Made by a program: the position numbers and the translations under genes. The notes under the pieces are model-generated. The model was given only the letters and a program-made list of their open reading frames with translations, ran no database searches and was not told the DNA's origin. From Toxorhynchites rutilus septentrionalis (Eukaryota; Arthropoda; Insecta; Diptera; Culicidae): a stretch of DNA of 64,000 nucleotides. Location: assembly GCF_029784135.1 (NCBI RefSeq), contig NC_073745.1, forward strand, positions 115,677,216 to 115,741,215. Direction: 5' to 3'. Below are positions 44,067-56,889 of this stretch, piece after piece; within the stretch, counting starts at the first letter, position 1, and every line of letters begins with the position of its first letter.

Positions 44067-45495
44067 AAACTAGGTACATGCCAGTGAAGTTTACTCCGGT
44101 CAAAAACACCGCTCGCGCTCTGCAGTAGTCCTATGGCATCGCACGGTCGAAAAAAGATTTATGGTGTGTCGTACAGAGAAAAAAAAACATTGTTCGTGAC
44201 TGCCTGGTCCACAGTGAGGAGGATACGGACTAACCGAAAAGTTTAATCCACGTTTTTGGGTGAGTTCGACATGAACGGTCATATTTTCGCACGGAAGAAG
44301 AAAAAAAGCACAAAGTTTAAACAGGAACAGCCGTGGCAGACACGAAGTAATCGGGACTAAACCACAGCTGGAAATGGATTACACGGACCGAACATCGCTA
44401 CATCCATTTGGCGTGTGTGAATTTTGTATATGAACAAACATTTGTAGCGATATTGATGGGATTATCCATGTGTGTATGAAAGAGTGAGATTCCCTATAAA
44501 TGCTTTTTATTTTATTAAAAAATGGTTTCCAGGGACAGGCGAAGCTTTTACATAATTAAATCAATCTTGAAATCTGGTTCTCATGTTTTGGAATGCATGC
44601 GAAGTGTTTCTCGAGAAATCTCATTTTCTGGTTCAGTGATAAAGAAGCTTTTAGTTCATTACACAGCAGTTATAGTACTGAAACAACGACAACTATATTG
44701 ATGAATCAATGTAAATTCTTTGTAATGAAGTTCGAGACCATCCCATTATTTCAAAACATTTGTTTCTACTAGAGGTTTTATCTTGACTGGGACTGAACCT
44801 GACAAATGGCTTCTTACTCTTTTTTTTTTGCTTTTTCTTCGACGAATTGTGAACAAGAGGAATGTTGAACCAAACAGGATGTCATGGTCCCAAATGGTAT
44901 ACGATATCTCAAGATCAATATCTGATATTTTTTCTGTTATTATTTTTCATCAAACCTAGTTCGTAGAAGTGGTTGGAAAAGCATGTTTTTGACTTAAAAT
45001 TATTTATCAGCATGTAAAAATGAATTGTATAAAGCGTTACATAGCCGCTTTTTGATATCTCGTTTTGTCGATTTTTTACTACTTCCAAACAGCGATTTTT
45101 CATGAACAATAACCCAATTCATCATTTTTCGGCCTCCCAAACAGGGGTTCCCCCCTTAATCGGAACTGGTACCTCTTGGCCTGAGAAATGCGTGAAATTG
45201 GTGCGAATGGAAATATGCACTGATATCATACCAATGTTACTGAAAGTTTTTGAAAGATGGTAAGCATGATCAGACTTATTCCAATTGTTTATCGTTGTTG
45301 CTTTTGGCACGAAGCTCACGAATGAGTAACGCATTATTTTACTGTTTCGGCAGCAATTCTGCATTAATTCACCAAATATTGTTGTTACATGTTATAACAA
45401 AGTTGTTTAAAATAACTGGGGCTACAACATTGTTCAACTATGTTTATCTCTATCTATAAAGATATGAAAGTTAGATTTTTCATTTCTTCGACAAT
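44067..45495. other. No gene recognised
   Basis: AT-rich DNA with short motif-free open frames; no repeat structure is evident by eye. Confidence 0.4.
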
Positions 45496-46040
45496 TTTGG
45501 TCACCCTATTTTTGATAACATAAATATGAGCGCTCTATCATATGTAACAACTTTGTCTAAGACAGTTTTTATCTAAACAATAAATATCTTCCACAAAGTT
45601 GTTTTTGGCGCCTTCTATCTGAGTTGCATTAGGGTAACTATAAAAAAACGGGTTTTTTGTACTCTAACTTTTATTTTTAAAATTCTACATCAAAATGGTC
45701 TTTGTACGACTTTTAGAGCTTGACAATACCAACATTTCAACAGAACATGTCAAAATCTTAATCCTGCTCAAAGTTATTGATGGGTTTTCATCCAAAAACT
45801 CATGATTTCAATTTTAATTTACTCAAACACAAAGATAACATAGTTTTGAAAATCACATATTTTATAGAGTGAAATCTGTTCTTTCAAATTCCGTCAACAA
45901 ACATTTTTTATGTTTGTCCCAGAAAGAATAACTAAAAATGACATCGAAAATTTTGGTCACCCTATTTTTGACAACATAAAAACGAGCGCTCTATCATGAG
46001 TAACAACTTTGTCTACAACAGTTTTTGTCTAGAGAATAAC
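45496..46040 (+). repeat. Direct repeat pair with GGTCACCCTATTTTTGA
   Basis: TTGGTCACCCTATTTTTGA, GAGCGCTCTATCAT and GTAACAACTTTGTCTA occur in the same order at 45,497-45,580 and 45,953-46,035. The spacing is about 455 bp. It is probably part of an old repeat unit. Confidence 0.7.
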
Positions 46041-46279
46041 TGTCGAGCTCTAAATGCTATTTTCCACTCAAATGCATCTCCTGGACCATTGTGCAGTGGT
46101 GGTCAGGTATAGACATGATGCAGGCAGCATTAGAATTTTCATTATAGCCGCGAGCCGCAATGATTTTTTCTCACTTCTTTTCATAATGAAATGTAAAATA
46201 TACGTATTTAACACTAGAACTACCGACATTTGTTATAAACCTATTTCTACCGAACCGGCCATTTTGACCGGTGTGATGT

Positions 46280-47205
46280 TTAGCTGTCAAAATATAAACA
46301 ATCGAAAAAAATCACAGGCAAAAATATATATTTCATTCTAATATTGCAAGTACATGATAAATACATCTATTTGCATAAAATATAGTATTTTAATTTGTAT
46401 TTTTATTTAGACAAAAAAGTTAAAGAAATAGAGTGCAAAGTGCAAAGTGATTTTTGAAATGCTGTAACTTCTTGAAAAATCAACGTATGAAAATGGGATG
46501 CATATCATTTTGAAGCTCTTGTACTTTCTTGTTTTGGAATATGTTATGAACATATTTTTATCCGGGTGTATGTAGATGTAGTGGACAAAAATTTCAGAAA
46601 GTAATAAAAAATCGATTTCTCTCTGTGTTTTTTTCAAACTTTTTGTAGGCTAACAGAATTTTTTGCTAACCAACTCAATAACAAATCCAATCAATCTCAT
46701 TAAACAGCTTTCATTCGATTCCTATAACATTTATGGAGGACTTTTACATGCAAAGATATTTTTGTTGGAATGAAAAGTTACCCCTTAATCTGTGATGATA
46801 AATAATTCAACAAATAATTATCGCATTACAAACGAAGAGGTGGTTTTGAAAACTTCAATAAATTCTGTATAAAGTTAATTTGTTGCTTTGACGAAAAAAA
46901 TAATTTGAATTTTTTGCATTAATTTTAAAAAAGCGCCAAGATTACGTTTTTTTTTTCACGTTTTACTACCCCTCCAATTATTGCTTTGAAAATGCTGTTT
47001 ATTTATATCCTTCCTGGTGTACATTCAGCTTTTTGTGCAGGTGGTTCCATCAAGAGAAATTATAGCTATGTTGACGGTCATTCTCATTCAAAGATGACGA
47101 CAGTAGCAACATTCTTCTTAGTCTACGTAAATTGATTCTTTTTACTATTGCTCTCTGAGGAAACAAATTTTTTTCTTATGATTTGATCATTCATATTTCA
47201 GATAC
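46280..47205. other. No gene recognised
   Basis: AT-rich interior between the outer arm and the foldback element, with no coding signal. Confidence 0.4.
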
Positions 47206-48110
47206 TGGTCAAAGGGCCTGGCCGGGTAAGGGAGTAAAAAGTGCCCCCAAACCAAATCACTAGCTGTATGGCAAATATTGTAAAGGATATTAAATAAGAA
47301 ATTTTGGTGGTTTATTTGAACCCCTATGTGGTTTGACGTAGGATCTATAGCGAAAAACGTACTTTTTCGATTATTTCACGCCATCCTCAAAAGATCCGAG
47401 ATAAAAATTTGAAAAAAATACTGAATGTGCATCTTACTACGGTGTATCAACAAAAAATATCAAAAAAAATTTTATCAACAATTTTAGTACTAAAAAAAAT
47501 ATTGAAATTTTGGAAAAAAGTTTTTTTTGGGATTTAGAGATTCAGTACTACTCTAATTAATATTTTAATGTGTTTCTATGGCCTTTCTAGATATGTGTGA
47601 TTTATTTCAGATTTTTTTCAGTGTTGCGCGGTATCAAAAAATATTTTTTTTATATTTCCAAAGAGTGGTTAGGTAATGGAGTAAAAAGTGCCCCCAAACC
47701 AAATCACTAGCTGTATGGCAAATATTGTAAAGGATATTAAATAAGAAATTTTGGCGGTTTATTTGAACCCCTATGTGGTTTGACGTAGGATCTATAGTGA
47801 AAAACGTACTTTTTCGTTTATTTCACGCCATCCTCAATAGATCCGAGATAAAAATTTGAAAAAAATACTGAATGTGCATCTTACTACTTGGATATCAAGA
47901 AAAATTATCAAAAAAATATTTCATCGAAAATTTTAGTACTAAAAAAAATATTTAAATTTTGAAATTTTTTTTTGGGATTTAGAGATTCAGTACTACTCTA
48001 ATTCATATTTAAATATGCTCTTACGGCTTTTCTGGATTGATAAATATCTTCAAGCTGTTTTTTTTTTCAAATATCTAATAATAAAAATAAAATAATGAAA
48101 AAAAATTATA

Positions 48111-48526
48111 CAGGTAAACTTCGATATAACGTACATTTCACTTTCAAAATTGTACGTTGTATCGAATTGTACGTTATATCGAAGCATAATAAAGTATTCA
48201 CAAATGTAGTCTATTGTATTGCTGTTTTAGTCAAGTTAATGAATAACTTCAATCAGAAGACGAAGCCAGCCTTTCTCATGATGTTTCCCTTCGTACTGTT
48301 GATTAAAGAAAGATTCATTTAGAATCTGGAATCACAAAACCAGCTGTATTTCGAGATTGATTGAAGGTACAAAACTTGTTTTAGCATCACAATACAGATA
48401 GTTCATTGTTCTATCAGAAAAAAAAATTCCTTTACACTTTGAAAAGGTGTACGTTATATCGAGGTAAAATGTACGTTATATCGAGGGTACGTTATAACGA
48501 GGGTACGTTATATCGAAGTTTCCCTG
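48111..48526. mobile_element. TA-flanked MITE with TTCGATATAACGTAC ends
   Basis: CAGGTAAACTTCGATATAAC at the left and GTTATATCGAAGTTTCCCTG at the right are inverted repeats, flanked by TA (48,109-48,110; 48,527-48,528). The motif GTACGTTATATCGA recurs inside, four times near the right end. CAGG..AACTTCGATATAACG ends are reminiscent of pogo/Tigger-type elements. That assignment is an inference. Confidence 0.75.
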
Positions 48527-48529
48527 TAC

Positions 48530-48890
48530 ACAGTTCAAAAAAACGTTATAGATTTTCTGGCATTTCGAAATTTTGAAAAAAAATATAACTTTGAGACCAC
48601 AAATCCGATTTGTTTTTTTTTATTTTAATCTTTCAATTGAAAACCACGAATATAATAAAATAATCGATTCAAAAAATAAAAATAATAATGTAGACGATGA
48701 AGAAAATTATTTTTGTGTCACACAATGCTCTCAAAAATTCAGGAAAAATTACGCCACATTTTGAAAAAAGACACATACGAACCCATTTAAATAAAAATTT
48801 GAGCAGGAGTGGGTCTCAAAGTTATATTTTTTCTCAAAATTTCGAAATGCCAGAAAATCTATAACATTTTTTTGTACTGTGTTTTTTTTA
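48530..48890. repeat. Short inverted repeat (MITE) with about 70-bp arms
   Basis: ACGTTATAGATTTTCTGGCA, TTTCGAAATTTTGA and ATATAACTTTGAGACC (48,541-48,600) are mirrored at 48,812-48,885. The loop of about 210 bp has no coding content. Confidence 0.8.
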
Positions 48891-49443
48891 ATTTTATTTT
48901 TATTATTAGATATTTGAAAAAAAAAAAAACAGTTTGAAGATATTTATCAATTTAAAAAAGCCGTAGAAACACATTTAAATATGAATTAGAGTAGTACTGA
49001 ATCTCTAAATCTCAAAAAAAAAAAAAAAATTCAAAATTTCAATATTTTTTTTGGTACTAAAATTTTTGATGAAATTTTTTTTTGATAATTTTTCTTGATA
49101 CACCGTAAGATGCACATTCAGTATTTTTTTCAAATTTTTATCTCGGATCTTTTGAGGATGGCGTGAAATAAACGAAAAAGTACGTTTTTCACTATAGATC
49201 CTACGTCATACCACATAGGGGTTCAAATAAACCGCCAAAATTTAATATCCTTTACAATATTTGCCATACAGCTAGTGATTTGGTTTGGGGGCACTTTTTA
49301 CTCCCTTACCCGCCAGGCCCTTTCAGAATTTAATTTCATAAACATCTTGATCGATATCAACAAAGTCTTCTCTTGAATCTGTTACGTCCTCTAAAACATT
49401 TTTGCATTTTTAGTTAAGTTTTATAACTAGATAAAAATATATA

Positions 49444-49980
49444 TCTCTATATATATAAAAATGTTCTGTTCGTTTGTGGTCACGTCAAAAACTCGAAAAG
49501 TGCGGAACCGATTGAGCTCAAAGTTGGACACAATATACAATCCACTTCAGGGAGGATTGTATATTGTGGAATAAAAAAAATTGGAAAATTGGAAGAAAAA
49601 CGATTTTATATATGGCCAGAGTGCGTTTCTGAAATTGAGCTTCTAATGAAATCGACTATTCAGCAATGAATATGTGTTCTACGTGATGGAAACATCTTTT
49701 TTCCACGTGTTTGACAAAATTATGAACTGATATTGTGTTTCGAAGTGATTTAAAATTTATCGATTTCCCTCATCTATCTCTATATACATAAAAATTTTCT
49801 GTTCGTTTGTGTGCGCGTAAAACTCGAAAAGTACCGAACCGATTGAGCTCAAACTATGATACAATATACAAAACAACCAAACACATCTAGGATTGTTGTT
49901 ACAACATAAAAAAAATGAAAAATTCAACTCAACCATTCAACCACAATGTGCCACAGCAAAGCGTGGCAGGGTACAGCTAG
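49444..49980 (+). mobile_element. Helitron, non-autonomous, with two tandem 5' ends
   Basis: 5' ends TCTCTATATA.ATAAAAAT.TTCTG begin at 49,444 and 49,777, each after an A. Each is followed by GTTCGTTTGTG and CTCGAAAAGT.C.GAACCGATTGAGCTC-type sequence. The single 3' end has a TGCCAC...GTGGCA hairpin (49,949-49,968), then GGGTACAG and CTAG (49,977-49,980), followed by T. This is textbook Helitron terminal structure. No Rep/helicase gene is present. Confidence 0.85.
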
Positions 49981-50419
49981 TTTAGAATATTTTGATTTCT
50001 TCCCCTCAATATAATACAAATATACACAATTTACTTATACTGCAAACTACTATAACTGTATTATCTTTAAATCAACCCAAATGTTCACAATATTGTGAGT
50101 ATTTCAACTGCACTAATTTCAACATCACCTAATTCTACCGTATACAACAACTGTCAATGAGAAAATAAAATTGTATCACAATATATTTAAAAATTCTGAA
50201 AATTTCCCAAATTTTGTGGTTTAGAAGCATGAATTGTTCCGGAAATTTTGATTGGCTGGCATCGTGGTGGCAGATTGACGTTGTTTCTAAGCAATTTTGG
50301 AATTAGAAATATTAAAAGTCACGACCGGTCATTTTGACCGGTTGGTATAAATAGGTATACCACATATGTATATCAGAAAAATTGGAAGTGAGAGACAAAA
50401 CTTATTTTGAATATTTTTT

Positions 50420-50905
50420 TTTATCCCTTTTGTTTATTTTAGGCTCATTAACATTTTAGCTGTAACAGAGCCGAATTTCAATCGTGTACATGTCACATGT
50501 TTATCATATCTATAATTAGCACATTACACAGTTCCCATGTTTTCGGCGTTAGAGTATCCCCTTCTATACCATTGCATATGGTACACATTTATACAGTTGC
50601 CATATAGGCGTAAGAGTTTTCGTTCTGTTCTTCCATTATCCAGTTAGACCGGACAGCAGAGACAGTTGATTGATCATTGTTGAGTTATTTATAGAACAGC
50701 AGCCCGATGTGTCTTGCAGAGCAGAGCAGTTGTATGGATGAATCGATCTTATTTCGACCGTGGATCGATCTCCATCGCTGATGATTATTGTTGCGTGGAC
50801 GTAGTTATTCTGTAACAACACAAAGATGGTCAATGAGGGCCCTGAGTTTTGAACTCACGATCGATCGCTTACTAAGCGAACGCGCAACCAATGTGGCTAC
50901 GGAGA
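50420..50905 (-). mobile_element. tRNA-derived SINE, second family
   Basis: On the minus strand the head begins GGGGTCTCCGTAGCCACATT, with TAGCCACATTGGTTGCGCG as A box and GTGAGTTCAAAACTC as B box. A tRNA-unrelated body of about 400 bp follows, ending in an A-rich GCCTAAAATAAACAAAAGGG. It differs in head and body from the SINE at 7.4 and 30.5 kb. It resembles highly repeated Aedes SINEs of the Feilai type; the name is an inference from memory. Confidence 0.75.
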
Positions 50906-53150
50906 CCCCCTATTTTTAATATTGATCGAAGCATGAATTTAGAAAAGTCATAACATCATTAAAAAGTATAAAAATAAATGTCAATGCAAAATCTTGCGAA
51001 CAAGTCATATAACCGGTCATTTTGGTAGGATTTTGATATGGTAAACAAGCTGACCAGTTCAGAATCTGAAGACCCCGTTCATTAAACCATGCCATGACTT
51101 TCCGTATTTCATAAATTAATGCCAAGTCACCCAATTATCACTGTGTTCTTAATGCAGCAACAGAAGTAAATGATTCTGAAGTACTTCGTTACACTTCTCA
51201 CTGTTCATTCGTGTTGGTGCTCTCTACTATAGTTATTGTATTCTACACTATATACTTCAATTCAAACGACTTCTTACATATCTCTAGAAACTGTATTTCA
51301 CACTTTAAGGCTGTGTTTTCCTAACAGCCGAAAGTTTTTTTTTTCCATTTTTTTATCGACAAATATTTTTGACTGACAACGTTCTATACGAACGGATATG
51401 TTAATGTGAGCAGTTTTCTTGTTTTTTCTTGTTTTTAATATTTTCAACTTGACGAAGTTTTTTTTTTCAAACGGATTATATTGTTTATACAATTTTGAAC
51501 AATTTTTCATTTATGTTATATTTTTTTGTTTTCAATTTGTATTCGTCTCTATTATGTCTATTATGATCTTGGTGATAATGGACTTTTTTTGCTGTTTTTT
51601 GTTTTGTATTAGTTTAAAAAAATAAATAAAAGTGGTCTACAAAAGTTTGAGCGCCGCGCGCGTTTCACAGATATAAATGATATAAAGTAAAAGTCTAGTA
51701 AAAGTCGACTTCTCTGGATGAGGATATTCCTTGTCAATCCAAAACAAGGCTGGCGGTTGGACTTGCGCTTTGGTGGACCAATTGGCTGCAAGAGTCTTGT
51801 CGGACCGTATCAGCTCTGTGGCGGACACGACTGGGTATCGGCTTGGGTTGTTTTTGACATTGCAATACTATATACGAATTTATATCTGTAAATAAAATCA
51901 TTTCGTTTTCTTTTGCTTAACTGATTTCAATGCTAAGAAAAAATAAATTATCTTTTAGATAACTCGTCTTGCTAAAACCTCTGCAGGGGAAGGAGGCGGG
52001 ACCATCATCATCATTAACTCAGAAAAATGAAGTGGTTCCATAGTTATGAAACGCAGTGTAGTATCGATCCACCCACAGCACCAGACATCACCATGGCAGA
52101 CATGACAGACTGCTCCATTACCGAACGCCCCCGTAATATTCCAATTTAAATTTCGTTAATTTCGTTACGTCACACGCAAAAGCTCGCTACGGCAAATTAA
52201 TTGAATACTTATTACATCAAACTCCACTCCATTAACTGGAAGGAATCCCGTTAATTTGCGCGGCATCATTATGAGAGCTTGCCGATTTTGCATAATTTCA
52301 TCCGGCCAAAAACATATACTCAGAAGCTCAGAAGCAGCGAAGAGAATCCCGCGATGGTTTAGGTTCCTTCCCGCACACCACCCGGAACAACACGGCACGG
52401 ACTAAAGCTGTCGAACGTGACGAGATTGCGAGAAGCGCCGAAAAGGCTGGCCTGGACAGGAGCGCTTTTCCTCGAATATCTCACCTTGATTGCCCGGTAA
52501 ACATTGTTGGCACAAATCTTGGTTGATTGTTGTACCGCCCGTGGCAGAAAAACCTCCCACCACTCGCAGCTCAACTCAACTGGCGGCGTCAACAGGTTTC
52601 CCGCACGGGACACCGAAGCGCAAATAACGGAAATAATCTGTGCTAATGCCTGTTGAAATTTAAGCAAAAAGCTAAAGAGAACGTGAATAATGAAAGCTGC
52701 TTACGAATCTTGACGAAGAATTAGAGTCGAACAGGGATAGTGCATGGGTGCAAAGGAAAGGCAACGAGAAAAAAAACTCATGCTCGGCTTGACCATGGGA
52801 ACCGCGGAACAGCGGAGTGTTAGAATTAGATCCTCGTGATCGCACTCACTGGAAGCACAAAATACGCTTCGGGGGAAAATGAAAGACGATGGATGGTATT
52901 AATTTATTCACAACATAATTTTGCTGCCCACTCCTGGGCGCAACATCGACACTGCTGAACAATTTTCGTTGCTGCCCGAATTTTGATGTACAGCATGACG
53001 AATGAGCGGTGAGGGAATGTTGTAGTTGAACCGACTGAAGAGCGCGCGAGAGCTTTTGTAATCCGCTGATTGCAAGTGTATTCTTCAATCCACTTTCAAC
53101 CCAGGACGAGATCCGTACATCTGCCCTTCGGTGCGGCACGAATCAGCTGC

Positions 53151-53152
<2 letters not shown>
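50906..53152. other. Mostly single-copy-looking DNA, no gene assigned
   Basis: The left third is AT-rich and includes one ACCGGTCATTTTGG motif at 51,014, similar to the arms at 46.2 and 50.3 kb. From about 51,900 the composition becomes balanced. Open frames such as 52,359-52,667 minus lack recognisable domains. Confidence 0.4.

Positions 53153-53201
<49 letters not shown>
53153..53201. repeat. (CT)n microsatellite, about 24 units
   Basis: An uninterrupted CT run. Arg-Glu or Ser-Leu stretches translated from it are artefacts. Confidence 0.98.
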
Positions 53202-53203
<2 letters not shown>

Positions 53204-54819
53204 GCGAACACGTCCGTGGGAAACAGAACTTGCATTATTATCTGATAAATCAACATCACGGATAAAGATATTCTAACTCGAGGGAAAACAGCAATAGCAT
53301 AACGTTCGGGATGAAGTGCGCTATCTTTCGGTACATCCATCCCGAAGGATTGGTGCACGTACAGCTTCGATGTATGGGTGTGTATGTATGTCTGGATTGG
53401 TCCGCGAAACGGTGGGTGCCGAGGCAACAAGGCAGAAGATCCTCTCATGATGAATTAGATGGATTTCGCGCTCGCATCTCTCTGCGATGCAGTGAGGGGG
53501 GGATTCCTCATAAAGATAAGCTTTTGATGGTATAATATTATACCCGACATGCAGACACGTACCCGCGTGGTTTGTATTGCCACCCGCTCAGTTTCCCATT
53601 TCAGAGAGATGTGGTTTAATTAGGACTGCAACGAGAAACGGGGTGTGGGGATGATTGCAGGATGAACAAGATGTAAATATGAGTATTCCGGGCAGGGGTA
53701 CATTCCGGTGAATGGAACTGAAACCTTTGATGAAAACATCATCACTTTCGGAGAAAAGGAAGATGAGAATTTTTTACTGATTTAAACAGTGTTTTTTTTT
53801 TGCGGAATCAAAGCGATTTTTGTGACACTGACATTGAAAGAATATGATCCGGGTTTCACATTTTCTTTCTATACAAGACAGCTTTCATGTTTTCCCCTCG
53901 AATTGACAAAACATATTTCTAGACAGCATACTTGTATGCTACAGTAAAGGACGATTTGGTGATGATGAAAAGATGAAAACAATACACTTTCAACTAGTTT
54001 TCAGATTTTCCACTTGAACGGTGAATAAGATAACAGCATTTTTATTGCGCATTTTTTATCGAATACACATTTTAAGATTTGTCTAAAAACGTGGTTTGAA
54101 GTAGAATTGAACAATCTTGGATCGAGACTTAGCATAACGACTTCTTCGCTTCCAATTTCCATTTGTTTCAATTTATACTCGTAAAAATTGTGTAAATATT
54201 TCAATTTTGTTTGATTTAGTTATTATGATTATAATTAGTTATTATTAACATTATTATTATTAATGACTCTGTAAACGTAAGACAATAAGTAATTGAGTCT
54301 GATAAATAAAGGTTTTTTGAAAAAAGTGTCAGAAGTCAGACTAGCTGTTTTTTTAGAACTGGCGCTAAAACCAAGAATCGGTTACGGTTAAATGACAGAC
54401 GAATGGCATGGCTAGCTTAGTCACCTGAGTTCTGAGCAGATACCAGTTGTTGAATGTCTAATAATGCCTTATCAATTAATTTATTTAATCAAATTAATAC
54501 TTTTTTCCGGATTTTTTGGAGACCTTCATGCTGAGTAACAAAACAATGCTTTTGAAATTTGAATAGAAATATGAAATGTTTATTCCCTGTTTAAAAACAA
54601 GACGACATTTTTTATCGAATCAGTACATAAAATAGAAAAAAGGCTTTTTATTTTTCAAAGATCGATTCTCTGGTACCGTTTTAATCAACGAGTTGATCCC
54701 TACTACTTTGAGCATTTCCGTGACAAACGTTCAACTTCCCTGGAATCAGCGCTGAGTTCAAAACTGCACCTGGAATGTTCATCAAGGTGTCACTAGCCAG
54801 GGAAGCCATCAAACAAAAA
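53202..54819. other. No gene recognised
   Basis: The first 550 bp have balanced composition; the rest is AT-rich. I saw no repeat, RNA gene or coding motif. Confidence 0.4.
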
Positions 54820-56735
54820 AGTTACAGGAGGGTTGTGTCTGAGACACAACCGCATAGTTGACGTAGGATTCCGTTAGGCTGTCTGTTGATTTTGGATATG
54901 TTTGAAGAATTAAACCTTTTGATAATGATTGAGTGGCCGTTTGGCGTTTGTTTGATTGTTGAGTATTGTTTGTTCACTCCGTTAGTGTTTACAACCGAGT
55001 GATGATGGCAGAAAGATGGTAATTAGTCGTTAGATGGTGCGTATCAGATAGAAGATGCCGAAGTGGAATGAGACATGATGAAACCGCCTTCTGTAATCCT
55101 AGACGAGATGCCTCCTGTGTTATATACAGAGCTGCAATTCGCCATTGTCACTGCATATATTTGGGCTACTATGACGACCATTGCAACATTACCACCAAAC
55201 GACGTGCAACAAAATATAAACCGACAAAACACCTCACTTTTCGATACTAAATAGTTTGTCAGAGTGTGTTGACGACCAAAGCATGTTGCAAGTCAGTGCC
55301 ATATGATCGTCAAGACGGGAAATACTATGTTACTTGATGTAATGGAAGTTTACACGTTTACCAGGGTGCATTTGTTTACGTTGGGCTACCAGAATACCAT
55401 TCTTACACGTTATCGCGTGTTCGACATAGTATTTACTTCAGTAAATACCGGGAACAACAACCGGAACGAAAATCGAACCTTTGCTCGATGAAGATAACAT
55501 GCAGTCTCCGACAATCATCAATTCGATGCTGACAATTTTACCGCCTACTTGGTCGGTCAAAACGTATTGACGAAGCTCAGTAACAGGCAAATTGTTGCAT
55601 CGTACTCCGTCAGTCACCATTTGACCAACATTTTTGTCAGTAGGATGTGACTAACGTGGCTCGTCAGTTGTCAGTGACATTGATGAAAAAATGCAGCTCT
55701 GGTTATATATGGATGAAATAAAGAAAAAAAAAACTCATAAATGTAATATAAGATAATTATCAATACCGAACACAATTATAAATTTTTCTCATCAGTAAAA
55801 AAATGTTACTTTAATATAGAGAAAAAATATTTGAAATGGAAAAGGTAATTTTATTTTATTATTTTTACTTTCTGAGTATTTATTCAACCCAATGCGAATT
55901 TTAATTGGACTAACAACACCTGATACTATACATGGGAAATCACTTTTTCGAATATTTCTTCACTTTTCCAACTTTTCTCGCCGTATGAACTTTCCTTAGG
56001 CGAAAATGAACACAAAAAACGGCTTAAATCGAACGACTCGTTCTCGGGCGGGATCAGATCTTGGTTTTCATTTATGAAAATTGAAATTAATCGTTTCATA
56101 CATCAAGTCATTTTTAACATAACTGCTACCATATACAATTTTACACTTACACTTGTGCTAAATTTTTCACGATTGGTCATTGATATGAAATTTCGCGAAA
56201 CAACCAACATTAAAGTTCCAAATATCAATTTAATTTGCTACTATTAATCGTATCACTCGCCTTACTTGCAATATAAAAATGCCCCCGATTTGTATATATT
56301 TGCATTGCCAATTTCCCCCGGGCAGCTTGGTTTTGATGTCTCTGTTAGGGAACACATTTCGGTGGGAACAAAAGTTCCCCCTACTTTCATGTATTTGCAA
56401 TGCCGATTTTCCCCAGGCAGCTTGGTTTTGATGTCTCTGTTAGGTACCCGCCGCATGTGTCGTAAATTTCGACCAATCAGAAGGTATTTCCGTTAGGACA
56501 GGGGTTGTAATTTTTCAATTGTTCAATAGTTAGTTTCATGACATATATTATTTTCTTCAATATAAAAAATTCTTATGGAATGCCGAAATCGATTGACGCA
56601 AAAATGTCATCAATCCATCATGAAATGACTGAGCAATAAGCGTTTGGAATTGGACAATTTTCACGATGTGCTCGATTTTCGATATTCAATTTGCACCCCA
56701 ATATGTTCCCGAAGACGTAATCCTACGTCAAAAAG
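54820..56735 (+). mobile_element. Palindromic-end repeat family, copy interrupted by a hAT MITE
   Basis: GGAGGGTTGTGTCTGAGACA, CAACCGCATAG and GACGTAGGATTCCGT (54,860-54,874) mark the left end. GACGTAATCCTACGTC (56,714-56,729) marks the right. It is colinear with 24,701-28,425 throughout. The segment GGCAGCTTGGTTTTGATGTC, followed by TCTGTTAGG, is tandemly duplicated (about 56,285-56,445). A 575-bp hAT MITE sits at 55,127-55,701. Confidence 0.75.
55127..55701. mobile_element. hAT-type MITE, 8-bp TSD GTTATATA
   Basis: CAGAGCTGCA at the left and TGCAGCTCTG at the right, with subterminal TGTCACTG inverted as well. GTTATATA is duplicated at 55,119-55,126 and 55,702-55,709. The homologous position in the 24.7-kb copy (CCTCCTGTGGTCTGTATGG at about 24,968) lacks the insertion, giving a natural empty site. 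There is no transposase. Confidence 0.9.
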
Positions 56736-56889
56736 GAAAGCAATTTTTGGAGAGCTGTCTCGACAGAGAAAGATGACAACTATTGAACCTTAACATTATA
56801 TTATAATTTCAATCATTATTTTTACAAAAAATACAACTACAATCAAACATAAGACAAACGATTTTTAAAAACAGAGTTCTACAAATAAT

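Larger units (their letters stand above)
47211..49323. mobile_element. Foldback element, compact copy of the 29.8-kb family
   Basis: AAAGGGCCTGGCCGGGTAAG at the left and its inverse (CTTACCCGCCAGGCCCTTT) at the right. A module starting GTGCCCCCAAACCAAATCAC and ending near the 'GTGTTGCGCGGTA' motif occurs twice in direct order (47,250 and 47,690). It occurs once inverted (about 48,960-49,300). A TA-flanked MITE and a further short inverted repeat lie in the centre. Confidence 0.8.
46211..50360. mobile_element. Outer inverted-repeat pair around ACCGGTCATTTTGACCGGT
   Basis: ACCTATTTCTACCGAACCGG, then CCATTTTGACCGGTGTGA (46,240-46,276), is mirrored by the complement of the 50,318-50,355 segment. 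The right arm contains ACCGGTCATTTTGACCGGT, a palindrome. Everything between, including foldbacks and a Helitron, would be later insertions. Evidence is limited to the arms (about 40 bp). Confidence 0.45.

Noticed and set aside
50828..50905. Functional tRNA gene on the minus strand
   Set aside because: It is followed by a long SINE body with an A-rich tail, and the B box is degenerate (GAGTTCAAAACTC).
53070..53448. Arg-Glu or Ser-Leu repeat open frames
   Set aside because: Translation of the (CT)n microsatellite.
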